From Sabellastarte sp. h YS-2021 (lineage: Eukaryota; Annelida; Polychaeta; Sabellida; Sabellidae): a stretch of 64,000 nucleotides of DNA. The stretch is from the NCBI GenBank assembly GCA_964017235.1, contig OZ024940.1:26045615-26109614 (forward strand). Direction: 5' to 3'. Below are positions 1 to 12,348 of the stretch, piece after piece (position 1 is the first letter of the stretch; each line of letters opens with the position of its first letter). Below the pieces are notes generated by a model, which saw only the letters and a program-made list of their open reading frames with translations, ran no database searches and was not told the origin of the DNA. The position numbers and the translations under genes were made by a program.

Positions 1-245
1 ATCACAAGTGCTACTACACTGATTAGATACTATTGGCTGTTAGAGGGTTGGTTAAGGCATTTGTCATTGCAATGGTATTGCAGGTGGATGGTGTGAAGCA
101 TTGATTTAGCAGAATGATTTTGTTACAAACATTCACACTGTAGCTTGATGGGACGCATTGTTTTTTTAGATTTTTATCTGATTGTCAGAGCAGCACCTCT
201 TGTAATTTAAACGCTGGGGTTTTAGGTTCTGTTCATCACCAAATA
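1..245. other. Unassigned AT-rich flank
   Basis: No open frame, repeat or RNA signature is supported here. It precedes the inverted-repeat element that begins near 246. Confidence 0.5.
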
Positions 246-740
246 CCCCAATCACATTACAGGTGATACGTCCCGCGGTAGTAAGGGCTGGTCAAAATGC
301 CCATGTCCTTCAACTACTGTCTGATGCCCATATGCCAACTAGTGACACAGTGTAGAAACATCCAATTCTTTGTGCGTCCTACAGAAGTTTTAAAAAGTTT
401 AAAAAATCCAATTCTGGCATGATAATTTTTTTCATAAGTTAACTGAAGGTGTGGTCCATGGTGTATATGAGGTTATGACTGCATCGAGTTTCAGTATCAC
501 ATGTTCCTCCGACGGATACCAAAGGTGAGTTGAGGTTAATGAAGGTTGCCTCTCATTGACCAACATTTGTACTACTGTCATTCATAGTTATTCACGGTTA
601 CACACCATGTCCAATCCGTGGCCATACGTGTGATATCTTATGGATACACCAAATATTGTAAGGTATGAGCCGTCCTTGGAGGTGGTTCTGCTACTGAGTA
701 AAATCTCTAACCATGGGACATACCACCTGTGTGAGTGGGG
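246..740. mobile_element. Non-autonomous inverted-repeat DNA transposon, copy 1
   Basis: The ends read CCCCAATCACA (from 246) and TGTGAGTGGGG (to 740), an 11-bp inverted repeat with one mismatch. The interior aligns by eye, in opposite orientation, with the second copy at 30676-31235. Shared blocks include ACCAAAGGTGAGTTGAGGTT near 520 and matching stretches around GAAGGTGTGG, CATGTCC and GAGTAAAA. There is no transposase frame, so it is a MITE-like derivative. The superfamily is unassigned because no clear target-site duplication was found. Confidence 0.6.
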
Positions 741-956
741 CATAAGGTAATATATGGACATCCCCTCATTACACCTGACATGTTATCATGTGCTGAATAG
801 GTGAGATCCTATTCAGCCCATACGCCAAACTTGATAAACACTAGGACACTGAGCTCTCCCACAAGCTCTTTGTAGATTCATGGTAAAATGTATAAGACAA
901 TAACACATATTTACCAACAGGGATATGAATCATGGCTTCCAAGATGCTAGTGTATT
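741..956. other. Spacer with a 10-bp hairpin
   Basis: Mostly featureless. Positions 792-817 form a perfect hairpin, GCTGAATAGG with CCTATTCAGC around a six-base loop. No gene is visible and the function is unknown. Confidence 0.4.
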
Positions 957-978
957 AAGCGTCCCGCAAGGGACGCTT
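957..978. repeat. Terminal hairpin AAGCGTCCC/GGGACGCTT
   Basis: A nine-base perfect stem with the four-base loop GCAA. The identical stem with a different loop occurs at 34961-34986 at the edge of another tandem element, which suggests a shared terminal recognition structure. Confidence 0.8.
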
Positions 979-1000
979 GTTTGTGTATGGGAGAGCTTCT

Positions 1001-1062
1001 GGCTCCGCCGGCTCCGCCGGCTCCGGCGGCTCCGCCGGCTCCGCCGGCTCCGCCGGCTCCGC
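1001..1062. repeat. GC-rich 9-bp minisatellite
   Basis: About seven copies of GGCTCCGCC lie next to the hairpin, in sharp contrast with the AT-rich surroundings. The translated frames across it (Gly/Ala runs) are artefacts of the repeat. Confidence 0.85.
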
Positions 1063-1390
1063 ATTTTGTTTTCCTTATAACTCTGTAACCGTTAGGCGGA
1101 TTCTTTTCAAATTTGGCAGGTTTAGGCAGTAGCCTTGGGGAATTTTTTTGAATATGCTGCAGTGACATTTCAACCAATCAGAGAGGTCACATGACCAAAA
1201 ATGTCTTTTTTCGATGGGGAAGCTTGTCCGGATGATAACTTGAAAGGAATTTTATCAATTCACCTGAAACTTGGCAAATACATTCATTCTATTAAAATCT
1301 GGAAATCATTAGATTTTGGCATTGATTGGTCAAGAAATGGCCGAGTAATTAATGATTAATTAATTATTACGAATTTTCCAAATAAGGAAA
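1063..1390. other. Unique arm between hairpin and tandem core
   Basis: A single-copy stretch within the window. It holds GGTCACATGACC-like and CAAATTTGGCAGG-like sequence resembling the matching arm of the 33.8-35.0 kb element (which has CATGTGACC and CCAAATTTGG). No gene. Confidence 0.45.
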
Positions 1391-2498
1391 ACACAAAAAT
1401 GCTTATATCTCGAAAACCGTGCTAGATAGAGCGATTTCGACGAAATTTTTGACCCGCAGGGTATCTCTGCGGAGTAGTTTTCCCAATTTTCAAAAAATTT
1501 TTGTCTCGCCCAAAATGGCGGCCATTTTGAATTTTCGAAATTTTCGCAAAAATTGCAAAACACAAAAATGCTTATATCTCGAAAACCGTGCTAGATAGAG
1601 CGATTTCGACGAAATTTTTGAGCCACAGGGTATCTCTGCAGAGTAGTTATCCCAATTTTGAAAAAATTTTTGTCTCGCCAAAAATGGCGGCCATTTTGAA
1701 TTTTCGAATTTTTCGCAAAAATTGCAAAACACAAAAATGCTTATATCTCAAAAACCGTGCTAGATAGAGCAATTTCGACAAAATTTTTGACCCGCAGGAT
1801 ATCTCTGCGGAGTACTTTTCCCAATTTTCAAAAAATTTTTGTCTCGCCAAAAATGGCGGCCATTTTGAATTTTCGAAATTTTCGCAAAAATTGCAAAACA
1901 CAAAAATGCTTATATCTCGAAAACCGTGCTAGATAGAGCGATTTCGACGAAATTTTTGACCCACAGGGTATCTCTGCAGAGTAGTTATCCCAATTTTGAA
2001 AAAATTTTTCTCTCGCCAAAAATGGCGGCCATTTTGAATTTTCGAATTTTTCGCAAAAATTGCAAAACATAAAAATGCTTATATCTCGAAAACCCTGCTA
2101 GATAGAGCGATTTCGACGAAATTTTTGACCCGCAGGGTATCTCTGCAGATTAGCTGCCAATTTTCAAACAAAAAATTTCTCGCAAAAAATGGCGGCCATT
2201 TTGAATTTTCGAATTTTTCGCAAAATTGCAAAACACAAAAATGCTTATATCTCGAAAACCGTGCTAGATAGAGCGATTTCGACGAAATTTTTGACCCACA
2301 GGGTATCTATGCAGAGTAGCCATGCCAATTTTCAAAAAAATTTTCTCTTGCCAAAAATGGCGGCCATTTTGAATTTTCGAATTTTTGCGCAAAAATTGCA
2401 AAACACAAAAATGCTAATATTTCGAAAACCGTGCTACATAGAGCGATTTCAACAAAATTTTTTATCTTCAGGGTATCTCTGCAGAGCAGCTATCCCAA
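1391..2498. repeat. 169-bp tandem repeat, left array
   Basis: The landmark ACACAAAAATGC starts at 1391, 1560, 1729, 1898, 2067, 2233 and 2403, giving a period of 169 with small length changes in the last units. Each unit carries the blocks CTCGAAAACCGTGCTAGATA and AAAATGGCGGCCATTTTGAA; the latter contains a palindrome. Units are highly alike, so the array is young or homogenised. Open frames of about 80 codons on both strands only reflect the repeat. Confidence 0.92.
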
Positions 2499-5400
2499 AG
2501 AGCTTTCACTTGGTGAAGTTTCAGACCCATAGCTAATTGCTCACCTACTCAAAAAGAGTAAATGCGAATTACCTCTAAAAGTATTGCAGATGGCCAATTT
2601 TTCTCAAATAACTCATTCACCTACTTTTGGAAGAGCTTTCACATGGTGAAGTTTCAGACCCATAGCCAATTACTCACCTACTCAAAATGAGTAAATGTGA
2701 ATTATCTCTAAAAGTATTGCAGATAGCCAATTTTTCTCAAATAACTCATTCACCTACTTTTGGGAGAGCTTTCACTTGGTGAAGTTTCAGACCCATAGCT
2801 AATTACTCACCTACTCAAAATGAGTAAATGCGAATTATCTCTAAAAGTATTGCAGATAGCCAATTTTTCTCAAATAACTCATTCACCTACTTGTGGGAGA
2901 GCTTTCACTTGGTGAAGTTTCAGACCCATAGCTAATTACTCACCTACTCAAAATGAGTAAATGTGAATTATCTCTAAAAGTATTGCAGATAGCCAATTTT
3001 TCTCAAATAACTCATTCACCTACTTTTGAGAGAGCTTTCACTTGGTGAAGTTTCAGACCCATAGCTAATTACTCACCTACTCAAAATGAGTAAATGTGAA
3101 TTATCTCTAAAAGTATGGCAGATAGCCAATTCTTCTCAAATTAATCATTCACCTACTTTTGGGAGAGCTTTCACTTGGTGAAGTTTCAGACCCATAGCTA
3201 ATTACTCACCTACTCAAAATGAGTAAATGCGAATTATCTCTAAAAGTATTGCAGATAGCCAATTTTTCTCAAATAACTCATTCACCTACTTTTGGGAGAG
3301 CTTTCACTCTGTGAAGTTTCAGACCCATAGCTAATTACTCACCTACTCAAAATGAGTAAATGCGAATTATCTGTAAAAGTATTGCAGATAGCCAATTTTT
3401 CTCAAATAACTCATTCACCTACTTTTGGCAGAGCTTTCACTCTGTGAAGTTTCAGACCCATAGCTAATTACTCACCTACTCAAAATGAGTAAATGCGAAT
3501 TATCTCTAAAAGTATTGCAGATAGCCAATTTTTCTCAAATAACTCATTCACCTACTTTTGGGAGAGCTTTCACTTGGTGAAGTTTCAGACCCATAGCTAA
3601 TTACTCACCTACTCAAAATGAGTAAATGCGAATTATCTCTAAAAGTATTGCAGATAGCCAATTTTTCTCAAATTAATCATTCACCTACTTTTGGGAGAGC
3701 TTTCACTTGGTGAAGTTTCACACCCATAGCTAATTACTCACCTACTCAAAATGAGTAAATGCGAATTATCTGTAAAAGTATTGCAGATAGCCAATTTTTC
3801 TCAAATAACTCATTCACCTACTTGTGGGAGAGCTTTCACTTGGTGAAGTTTCAGACCCATAGCTAATTACTCACCTACTCAAAATGAGTAAATGTGAATT
3901 ATCTCTAAAAGTATTGCAGATAGCCAATTTTTCTCAAATAACTCATTCACCTACTTTTGGGAGAGCTTTCACTTGGTGAAGTTTCAGACCCATAGCTAAT
4001 TACTCACCTACTCAAAATGAGTAAATGCGAATTATCTCTAAAAGTATTGCAGATAGCCAATTTTTCTCAAATAACTCATTCACCTACTTTTGGCAGAGCT
4101 TTCACTCTGTGAAGTTTCAGACCCATAGCTAATTACTCACCTACTCAAAATGAGTAAATGTGAATTATCTCTAAAAGTATTGCAGATAGCCAATTTTTCT
4201 CAAATAACTCATTCACCTACTTTTGGGAGAGCTTTCACTTGGTGAAGTTTCAGACCCATAGCTAATTACTCACCTACTCAAAATGAGTAAATGCGAATTA
4301 TCTCTAAAAGTATTGCAGATAGCCAATTTTTCTCAAATTAATCATTCACCTACTTTTGGGAGAGCTTTCACTTGGTGAAGTTTCAGACCCATAGCTAATT
4401 ACTCACCTACTCAAAATGAGTAAATGCGAATTATCTCTAAAAGTATTGCAGATAGCCAATTTTTCTCAAATAACTCATTCACCTACTTGTGGGAGAGCTT
4501 TCACTTGGTGAAGTTTCAGACCCATAGCTAATTACTCACCTACTCAAAATGAGTAAATGTGAATTATCTCTAAAAGTATTGCAGATAGCCAATTTTTCTC
4601 AAATAACTCATTCACCTACTTTTGAGAGAGCTTTCACTTGGTGAAGTTTCAGACCCATAGCTAATTACTCACCTACTCAAAATGAGTAAATGTGAATTAT
4701 CTCTAAAAGTATGGCAGATAGCCAATTCTTCTCAAATTAATCATTCACCTACTTTTGGGAGAGCTTTCACTTGGTGAAGTTTCAGACCCATAGCGAATTA
4801 CTCACCTACTCAAAATGAGTAAATGCGAATTATCTCTAAAAGTATTGCAGATAGCCAATTTTTCTCAAATAACTCATTCACCTACTTTTGGGAGAGCTTT
4901 CACTCTGTGAAGTTTCAGACCCATAGCTAATTACTCACCTACTCAAAATGAGTAAATGCGAATTATCTGTAAAAGTATTGCAGATAGCCAATTTTTCTCA
5001 AATAACTCATTCACCTACTTTTGGCAGAGCTTTCACTCTGTGAAGTTTCAGACCCATAGCTAATTACTCACCTACTCAAAATGAGTAAATGCGAATTATC
5101 TCTAAAAGTATTGCAGATAGCCAATTTTTCTCAAATAACTCATTCACCTACTTTTGGGAGAGCTTTCACTTGGTGAAGTTTCAGACCCATAGCTAATTAC
5201 TCACCTACTCAAAATGAGTAAATGCGAATTATCTCTAAAAGTATTGCAGATAGCCAATTTTTCTCAAATTAATCATTCACCTACTTTTGGGAGAGCTTTC
5301 ACTTGGTGAAGTTTCACACCCATAGCTAATTACTCACCTACTCAAAATGAGTAAATGCGAATTATCTGTAAAAGTATTGCAGATAGCCAATTTTTCTCAA

Positions 5401-7685
5401 ATAACTCATTCACCTACTTGTGGGAGAGCTTTCACTTGGTGAAGTTTCAGACCCATAGCTAATTACTCACCTACTCAAAATGAGTAAATGTGAATTATCT
5501 CTAAAAGTATTGCAGATAGCCAATTTTTCTCAAATAACTCATTCACCTACTTTTGGGAGAGCTTTCACTTGGTGAAGTTTCAGACCCATAGCTAATTACT
5601 CACCTACTCAAAATGAGTAAATGCGAATTATCTCTAAAAGTATTGCAGATAGCCAATTTTTCTCAAATAACTCATTCACCTACTTTTGGGAGAGCTTTCA
5701 CTTGGTGAAGTTTCAGACCCATAGCTAATTACTCACCTACTCAAAATGAGTAAATGCGAATTATCTCTAAAAGTATTGCAGATAGCCAATTTTTCTCAAA
5801 TAACTCATTCACCTACTTTTGGGAGAGCTTTCACTTGGTGAAGTTTCAGACCCATAGCTAATTACTCACCTACTCAAAATGAGTAAATGTGAATTATCTC
5901 TAAAAGTATTGCAGATAGCCAATTTTTCTCAAATAACTCATTCACCTACTTTTGAGAGAGCTTTCACTTGGTGAAGTTTCAGACCCATAGCTAATTACTC
6001 ACCTACTCAAAATGAGTAAATGTGAATTATCTCTAAAAGTATGGCAGATAGCCAATTCTTCTCAAATTAATCATTCACCTACTTTTGGGAGAGCTTTCAC
6101 TTGGTGAAGTTTCAGACCCATAGCTAATTACTCACCTACTCAAAATGAGTAAATGCGAATTATCTCTAAAAGTATTGCAGATAGCCAATTTTTCTCAAAT
6201 AACTCATTCACCTACTTTTGGGAGAGCTTTCACTCTGTGAAGTTTCAGACCCATAGCTAATTACTCACCTACTCAAAATGAGTAAATGCGAATTATCTGT
6301 AAAAGTATTGCAGATAGCCAATTTTTCTCAAATAACTCATTCACCTACTTTTGGCAGAGCTTTCACTCTGTGAAGTTTCAGACCCATAGCTAATTACTCA
6401 CCTACTCAAAATGAGTAAATGTGAATTATCTCTAAAAGTATTGCAGATAGCCAATTTTTCTCAAATAACTCATTCACCTACTTTTGGGAGAGCTTTCACT
6501 TGGTGAAGTTTCAGACCCATAGCTAATTACTCACCTACTCAAAATGAGTAAATGCGAATTATCTCTAAAAGTATTGCAGATAGCCAATTTTTCTCAAATT
6601 AATCATTCACCTACTTTTGGGAGAGCTTTCACTTGGTGAAGTTTCACACCCATAGCTAATTACTCACCTACTCAAAATGAGTAAATGCGAATTATCTGTA
6701 AAAGTATTGTAGATAGCCAATTTTTCTCAAATAACTCATTCACCTACTTTTGGGAGAGCTTTCACTTGGTGAAGTTTCAGACCCATAGCTAATTACTCGT
6801 CTACTCAAAATGAGTAAATGCGAATTATCTCTAAAAGTATTGCAGATAGCCAATTTTTCTCAAATTAATCATTCACCTACTTTTGGGAGAGCTTTCACTT
6901 GGTGAAGTTTCAGACCCATAGCTAATTACTCGTCTACTCAAAATGAGTAAATGCGAATTATCTGTAAAAGTATTGCAGATAGCCAATTTTTCTCAAATAA
7001 CTCATTCACCTACTTTTGGGAGAGCTTTCACTTGGTGAAGTTTCAGACCCATAGCTAATTACTCACCTACTCAAAATGAGTAAATGCGAATTATCTCTAA
7101 AAGTATTGCAGATAGCCAATTTTTCTCAAATAAATCCTTCACCTACTTTTGGGAGAGCTTTCACTTGGTGAAGTTTCAGACCCATAGCTAATTATTCACC
7201 TACTCAAAATGAGTAAATGTGAATTATCTCTAAAAGTATTGCAGATAGCCAATTTTTCTCAAATAACTCATTCACCTACTTTTGGGAGAGCTTTCACTCT
7301 GTGAAGTTTCAGACCCATAGCTATTTATTCACCTACTCAAAATGAGTAAATGCTAATTATCTGTAAAAGTATTGCGGATACCCAATTTTTATCAAATACT
7401 CATTCATCTACTTTTGGCAGAGCTTTCACTCTGTGAAGTTTCAGACCCATAGCTAATTACTCACCTACTCAAAATGAGTAAATGCGAATTATCTCTAAAA
7501 GTATTGCAGATAGCCAATTTTTCTCAAATAACTCATTCACCTACTTGTGGGAGAGCTTTCACTTGGTGAAGTTTCAGACCCATAGATAATTATTCACCTA
7601 CTCAAAATGAGTAAATGTGAATTATCTCTTAATAGTATTGCAGATAGCCAATTTTTCTCAAATAACTCATTCACCTACTTTTGGA
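2499..7685. repeat. 133-bp satellite, about 39 units, with higher-order structure
   Basis: The landmark AGAGCTTTCAC recurs every 133 bp from 2499 to 7552, with a single 132-bp unit near 7287. Each unit has two small dyads, TTCAC-TTG-GTGAA and TACTCA-AAA-TGAGTA. Diagnostic variants recur in fixed order. The form CACACCC in place of CAGACCC is at units starting 3696, 5292 and 6622. GTATGGCAG is at 3031, 4627 and 5957. The first two intervals are 1,596 bp (12 units) and the next two 1,330 bp (10 units). Edge units are the most diverged. No coding potential. Confidence 0.95.
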
Positions 7686-8050
7686 AGACCTTTCACACAC
7701 GAAAATGAAAAATTGTGAATATCTCGGAAAAGCTATTTATTCTGCTTTAATGCTCGGCGGGAGATACACACCACGGCAGTGGTCTTGACAAAAATTTTTG
7801 TCTCCCCAAAAATGGTGGCCATTTTGAATTTTCAAAGTTTTTGCAAAACACAAAAATGCTTATATCTCGAAAACCGTGCTATATGGAGTAAACTCAACAA
7901 AATTTTGGACCTGCTGGGTATCTCTGCAGAGTAGCCATGCCAATTTTCAAAATATTTTTGTCTCGCCAAATATAGCGGACATTTTTAATTTTTTTATTTT
8001 TTGCAAAACACAAAAATGCTTATATCTTGAAAACCGTGCTAGATAGAGCA
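7686..8050. repeat. 169-type repeat, right flank (two degenerate units)
   Basis: After the satellite the 169-bp unit type returns in diverged form, with the ACACAAAAATGC landmark at 7848 and 8008 and CGAAAACCGTGCTA following. So the 133-bp array sits inside, or has expanded within, the 169-bp repeat. Confidence 0.8.
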
Positions 8051-8249
8051 GACTGCGCTGACTTTGGTTGCCACAACAGTATAAGGCTAGAAACGAAGCA
8101 TTTTCTTAATACTTTAGCACTCACCTTTATATCCTTTTCGGGACGCTTTGTTTTTGCTATGCAAAAACATTATCTTTTTTTTTGCGAGCGATCCTCTAGT
8201 TTTATTTGAAATCAAAACTTGCATGACTATTCCTTATGTTTGAACTGAC

Positions 8250-8255
8250 TTTATT
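8250..8255 (-). terminator. Candidate polyadenylation signal of the giant-exon gene
   Basis: AATAAA on the minus strand, about 117 nt past the stop codon at 8372-8374. Position and hexamer fit a short 3' UTR running up to the satellite block. A second TTTATT occurs closer to the block, near 8200. Confidence 0.5.
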
Positions 8256-8371
8256 CCAGATGGTCAAATGAGTATTGGGGTCTCAGAAAATGTCATTTTT
8301 TTTAATTTTTCACACTGACCAGGTACTGGAGAATCCTTATATTTTGGCCTTATCGTCACTGTTGACTAATT

Positions 8372-11300
8372 TCATTTAGGTTTAGTAAATTTTGAAGATT
8401 TTCTCGGAACTGCAGGAGGTTTACCAACTACATTGACAATCTCTACATTGGTTAGTAGTTCATTGTCACTGTTGCTAACAATATCACCAGTTGAATGCCT
8501 CCGAAATGAAAACCCAGAAGTTGAAGCTCCATGTAGTGGCTTTGTATAATCCTTTATCTCAAATGACTCCCTGACAGCTGCCTGGTTTCCATGGCTTGAC
8601 CTATCTTTGGTTAATGGCACAGCAGAGGTCTGTCCAACTTTGGGGAGATCCCAGGAGAATGACCGTGGTAGCTTTACTGATAGAGTCTTTTGAGTTAATT
8701 GATGGAAGCCTTGCTGTTGTTTTTGATCACGCTGGTGATATTGACCTTCAACTGAATGGCTCCGTCTGAGTGTTTCAGTAGAATTATAAAGCTGTTCCCT
8801 GGCTTGTGACAATTTCTTACTCATGGATAAAAACTCTTTGTCCACATTGCTGAGCCTTCGGTCTACCTCACTTTGTTCTGATATAATCCCTGAGATATCA
8901 CTCGCCTTTTGCTGCAGGTAGAGTCGGCTCCGCTTGGCGTATTCATCATCTCTAATATTAAATGCTGATGATGATGTTGGAGAAAAAGAAGGGGACAGTG
9001 GTGAGTGGTGTGAAATAATGCTCAGCAATTCATGCGATTGGTCTGATTTGCGAGAGTAAACATCATCCCACGTCTTGGCACGTACCAGTACTCTTGGCCT
9101 CTTGGCAGCTGACAGTGTCTGAGGGGACTTGGCTTTGAATTCCACAATGGACTTAACTTCATCACAGAGTTCACTACTCCCATTACCTGAGACTGATTGA
9201 ACTGGATCTAAAGCTTCATTCAGCTCGCGAAACTGTTTATTCACAGTGGCAAAAGATTCACATGCCTCTGACAAGAAGTCTCTGTCTGATTTATGGAAGG
9301 AGTATCCACCCAGAGTGTCTTCGGACACAGAGGCATCACTGGACATGGTACCAGTGAAGGAGTGCTGATCAGTTGTTTCAGTTTCTAATGATGAATGGTC
9401 TGTAGATGCCCTCAGGACATCAGAGCCCACACTGACATTATCCCTGCCTCTGTAGTAAAATGGGGATGAGGAGTACTGTGCGACCTCAGCCCCATCAATG
9501 TCTGTATTTATCAGATCATCTGTAATAAAAGTTTTATATTCTGTGTAGTCAACATCTGATTCAGATGAGACATCACTCTCCCTTCGCAAGTTTTCCACTC
9601 TGAGTGACTTCTGGTAAATCTCATTCTGTCTGCGGTTATAATTGGGATATCGCTTTGATTTGTCCACTATTTCAGAGCCAGTATTGTTTGTGCTTTCAGA
9701 AATATTCCCATAGCCAATTTGTGAAGTGTCGGTGGGTGGTAAATCTGTCACAGATTTATTGATGTACATGTCTAAACTTGTTCGATAATGACTCTGCTTC
9801 TCATTCTCCATAATTCCGCCACTTAATTCTTTTCCAAAGTATATACTATTTGTCTCCTGTAACTGGTTATTGTTTGTCTCTGAATGTTTTCTTATGCTGG
9901 CAGTTTCTTTTAGAAAGTCTTCATGCTTCTTGATAATCTGGGAATTTTCCAAAATAGCCCTGTTCAATTCAACTAACTCATCCAATGTGCTCAAGGAACC
10001 ACTAGTATCCAGATCATCGGATACGGATGATGATGGTGTACTACACAGTTGCTGTGACACACTGGTGTAAATAGAACTCCCATCTAATTGAGTTGGTGAC
10101 CGAGTGCTTTTTGGACTGTAGGATTTGGAACTTTCTGGGTAGTCGCCACTTGATGACATGCAGTCATAATATTTTGTCAAATGGTTTGAGTGTACCAGGG
10201 TATCTTGTGATTGGCTCATGATCAAAGTACGACTGGAGTCATAAACTGTCAGCGAGGAGCTGTCACAAGTTTCAGATCCAAAGTACAGTGGCTGACACTT
10301 TTCTTTCGGCTGAGATTCACCAAATATGGGGTCACTTTGAGTTTTCTCCCATTTGAAGGAACTTGTTTCATTATCCCACACAATGACAGGTTCCGAGGAG
10401 GATAATGTATTCAGGTTACCTTTGAAGGTTAAGCTTTCCATGTTCTCGGTGTAAGACTGAGACATTTCAGTGAATGCAGGAAAATGTCCATAATTGTTGC
10501 GCTGCTCATTAGGAACACATTCCGTGGACAAAACCGATCTAATATCTGAACTTTCACTCAATGTTTCTATCACATCTGCAAGAGTGTGGCTCACTAAGTC
10601 TGTGACATATAATTCTACTTCTTCTGTTGTGTGTTCAATTGCTATGTGAGGGATAACCATCTTTCTCCGTGAAAGTAAAGGCTTGATTTCTACCATTGCC
10701 ATTTGTATTGCATCATTTATCAGTGAATCAACAAATACATGGAAGCTTTTGTTACAAATGATGTCAGCTTGCTTATTTGGCCTGCTAGTTTGTCCAGAAG
10801 TATCCTGTTCGGCACTTGATTGTAGTGAGGTGTGTTGTCTAATCTTTAGTCTCTCATCAGATTTTTGCTGATCAAAATTTTTTCTCATTCTACATGAGCC
10901 AGTGTCACACTCAGGTATTGTATTTGAAACACAACCACCAGTCTCTTTCTGAATAAATTTTTGTGTTGGTATACCATCTTTTATTGCAACATGCTCCTTG
11001 TTGGTTACTGGAACTGGCTTATCAGGAGACTGACACATGAATGACAACTCTTCGATAAATTTATCTATTTCCATTTGAAAATCTTCCATGGATTCTTGCC
11101 CCTTAACATGTGCTTCAGATACCTTGCTGTTAGTAGAATACAAACTTCTGGCACTACTAAGTGGGTCAGTGTTCACAGCATCAGCCGCCAAGGCAAGCTC
11201 ACAATGCAAGCATTCATTGGATGCAGATGTACAGTGCATACATTCAGTAGTATTAGAGACAGTACATGCTTTGTAACTATGATTTAGTTGGGTTGACCCA

Positions 11301-12348
11301 CCGAGCGTACATGCAGTCCTAGTGTCATTCCGGTTAGGATTAATTCGATCATCTAATAATTTTAGTTCTTCTAAAGACAGCATAAAATTGGCATTCGTAT
11401 CAGATGCATTACTTTTACCTGGTCTCTCTGACTGATTTTGTTGGTGGGTTTCTCTACGCTTGAATGACTTTGGTTTGATTGGCAGTGGCGCACTTTTGCC
11501 AATGCTACTGCTTGAAGGAAAGAATGTCACTGGCTCCCTGGCTGGCTCAAAGGAACTTGATTGGTTGAAACTCTCATCAGACACAGTTCTAACAAAACTA
11601 GTTGCCACAGGTTTAAATGATGGTAGAGCTCTTTCAACAGGACTAAGTGGCTTTTCTTCTTTACCTTTACCATATGTGCTGCAGTTTATATCCCCATCAG
11701 ATATACATCTCACTCTTCCCATTGACAAGGCTGTTGGTTTTGGCTTAATTGGAGGAGGGGTCTTACCTGAAGTGGGAGAGCCAGGATAAACCTTCCCCTT
11801 ACTAGCATTGAACTCCTTGCCTTCTAACTTTGGTTTAGGTTTTACTGGTGGTGGGGCCTTCTTTTTAGAAATCTTTGTCGTTCCCTCGTGAATTGTGTCC
11901 AGCGAAGGTGCAGCATGTCTGGATGTGCTATCATTTGCTGTGATTTCATCTAAGGGTTGTTCTGCACCCAAGCTCTCCGGACTTTTCAGCAGCAACTCTC
12001 CCGATGTTCGAAGATTATTTTCCAGGGTCAGCGCACAGTCATCTATAATGCTGGTTATCTCATCAAAACTGGTGGCCTTTCTCACTTCCCTTTCTGTGCT
12101 CTCCAGGAGTGTTTCAGACAAGGACAATCGTTTCTGTCTGGCCTTTGGTTTGGAGAGTGAATCAATATCTTGGAGAGACGAATACATCCGACCCTCAGGG
12201 AAAAGTACTTCAGGGTCTTTATTCATTATTGCCAACTGTTCATCTGACTGTGCATTTTGTTTACTTTGTATTGTTAAAGCTTGTTGCTGTGGAATTTGTT
12301 CAACACTATCAGAGCCCTCTTGGCCTTTCGGTTTGGAAGCTAGCTTTT
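8372..12348 (-). CDS. Giant-exon scaffold gene, coding exon 3 (C-terminal)
   Basis: Residues 1761-3084. The exon starts after TTTTCTTTTCAG at 12350-12349, so the upstream frame from 12391 (a hydrophobic leader-like stretch) is intron polypyrimidine tract, not a signal peptide. It contains three lysine/proline clusters (PPPVKPKP, PPPIKPKP, PLPIKPKS) near its start and the best anchoring helix, VDSLINDAIQMA, at 2299-2310, encoded at about 10697-10732. A second helix, VTDLVSHTLADVI, follows about 40 residues later. A heptad-like helix lies near the C terminus (around SNVDKEFLSMSKKL) and the tail is basic, ending KFTKPK. Stop TGA at 8374-8372. Confidence 0.87.

Larger units (their letters stand above)
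957..8200 (-). mobile_element. Composite tandem-core element or satellite block (pearl/Helentron-like candidate)
   Basis: A single block runs from a perfect hairpin at 957-978, through a unique arm (979-1390) and a 169-bp tandem core, into a 133-bp satellite, and back to partial 169-bp units ending near 8050. The same motif GGGACGCTT recurs near 8139 at the far edge, followed by a second hairpin, GTTTTTGC-TAT-GCAAAAAC. Bivalve pearl elements and Helentron-type non-autonomous elements are known for a tandem-repeat core plus a terminal hairpin, and the layout matches that. The minus orientation assumes that the hairpin marks the 3' end. The outer limits, and whether this is one element or two nested ones, are inference. 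Confidence 0.4.

Noticed and set aside
1360-2536. Open frames of 67-115 codons on both strands in the 169-bp repeat
   Set aside because: They repeat with the unit on both strands and have no domain; they are translations of tandem DNA.
2499-7685. CRISPR-like array
   Set aside because: Units are contiguous 133-bp monomers with no unique spacers, in animal DNA.
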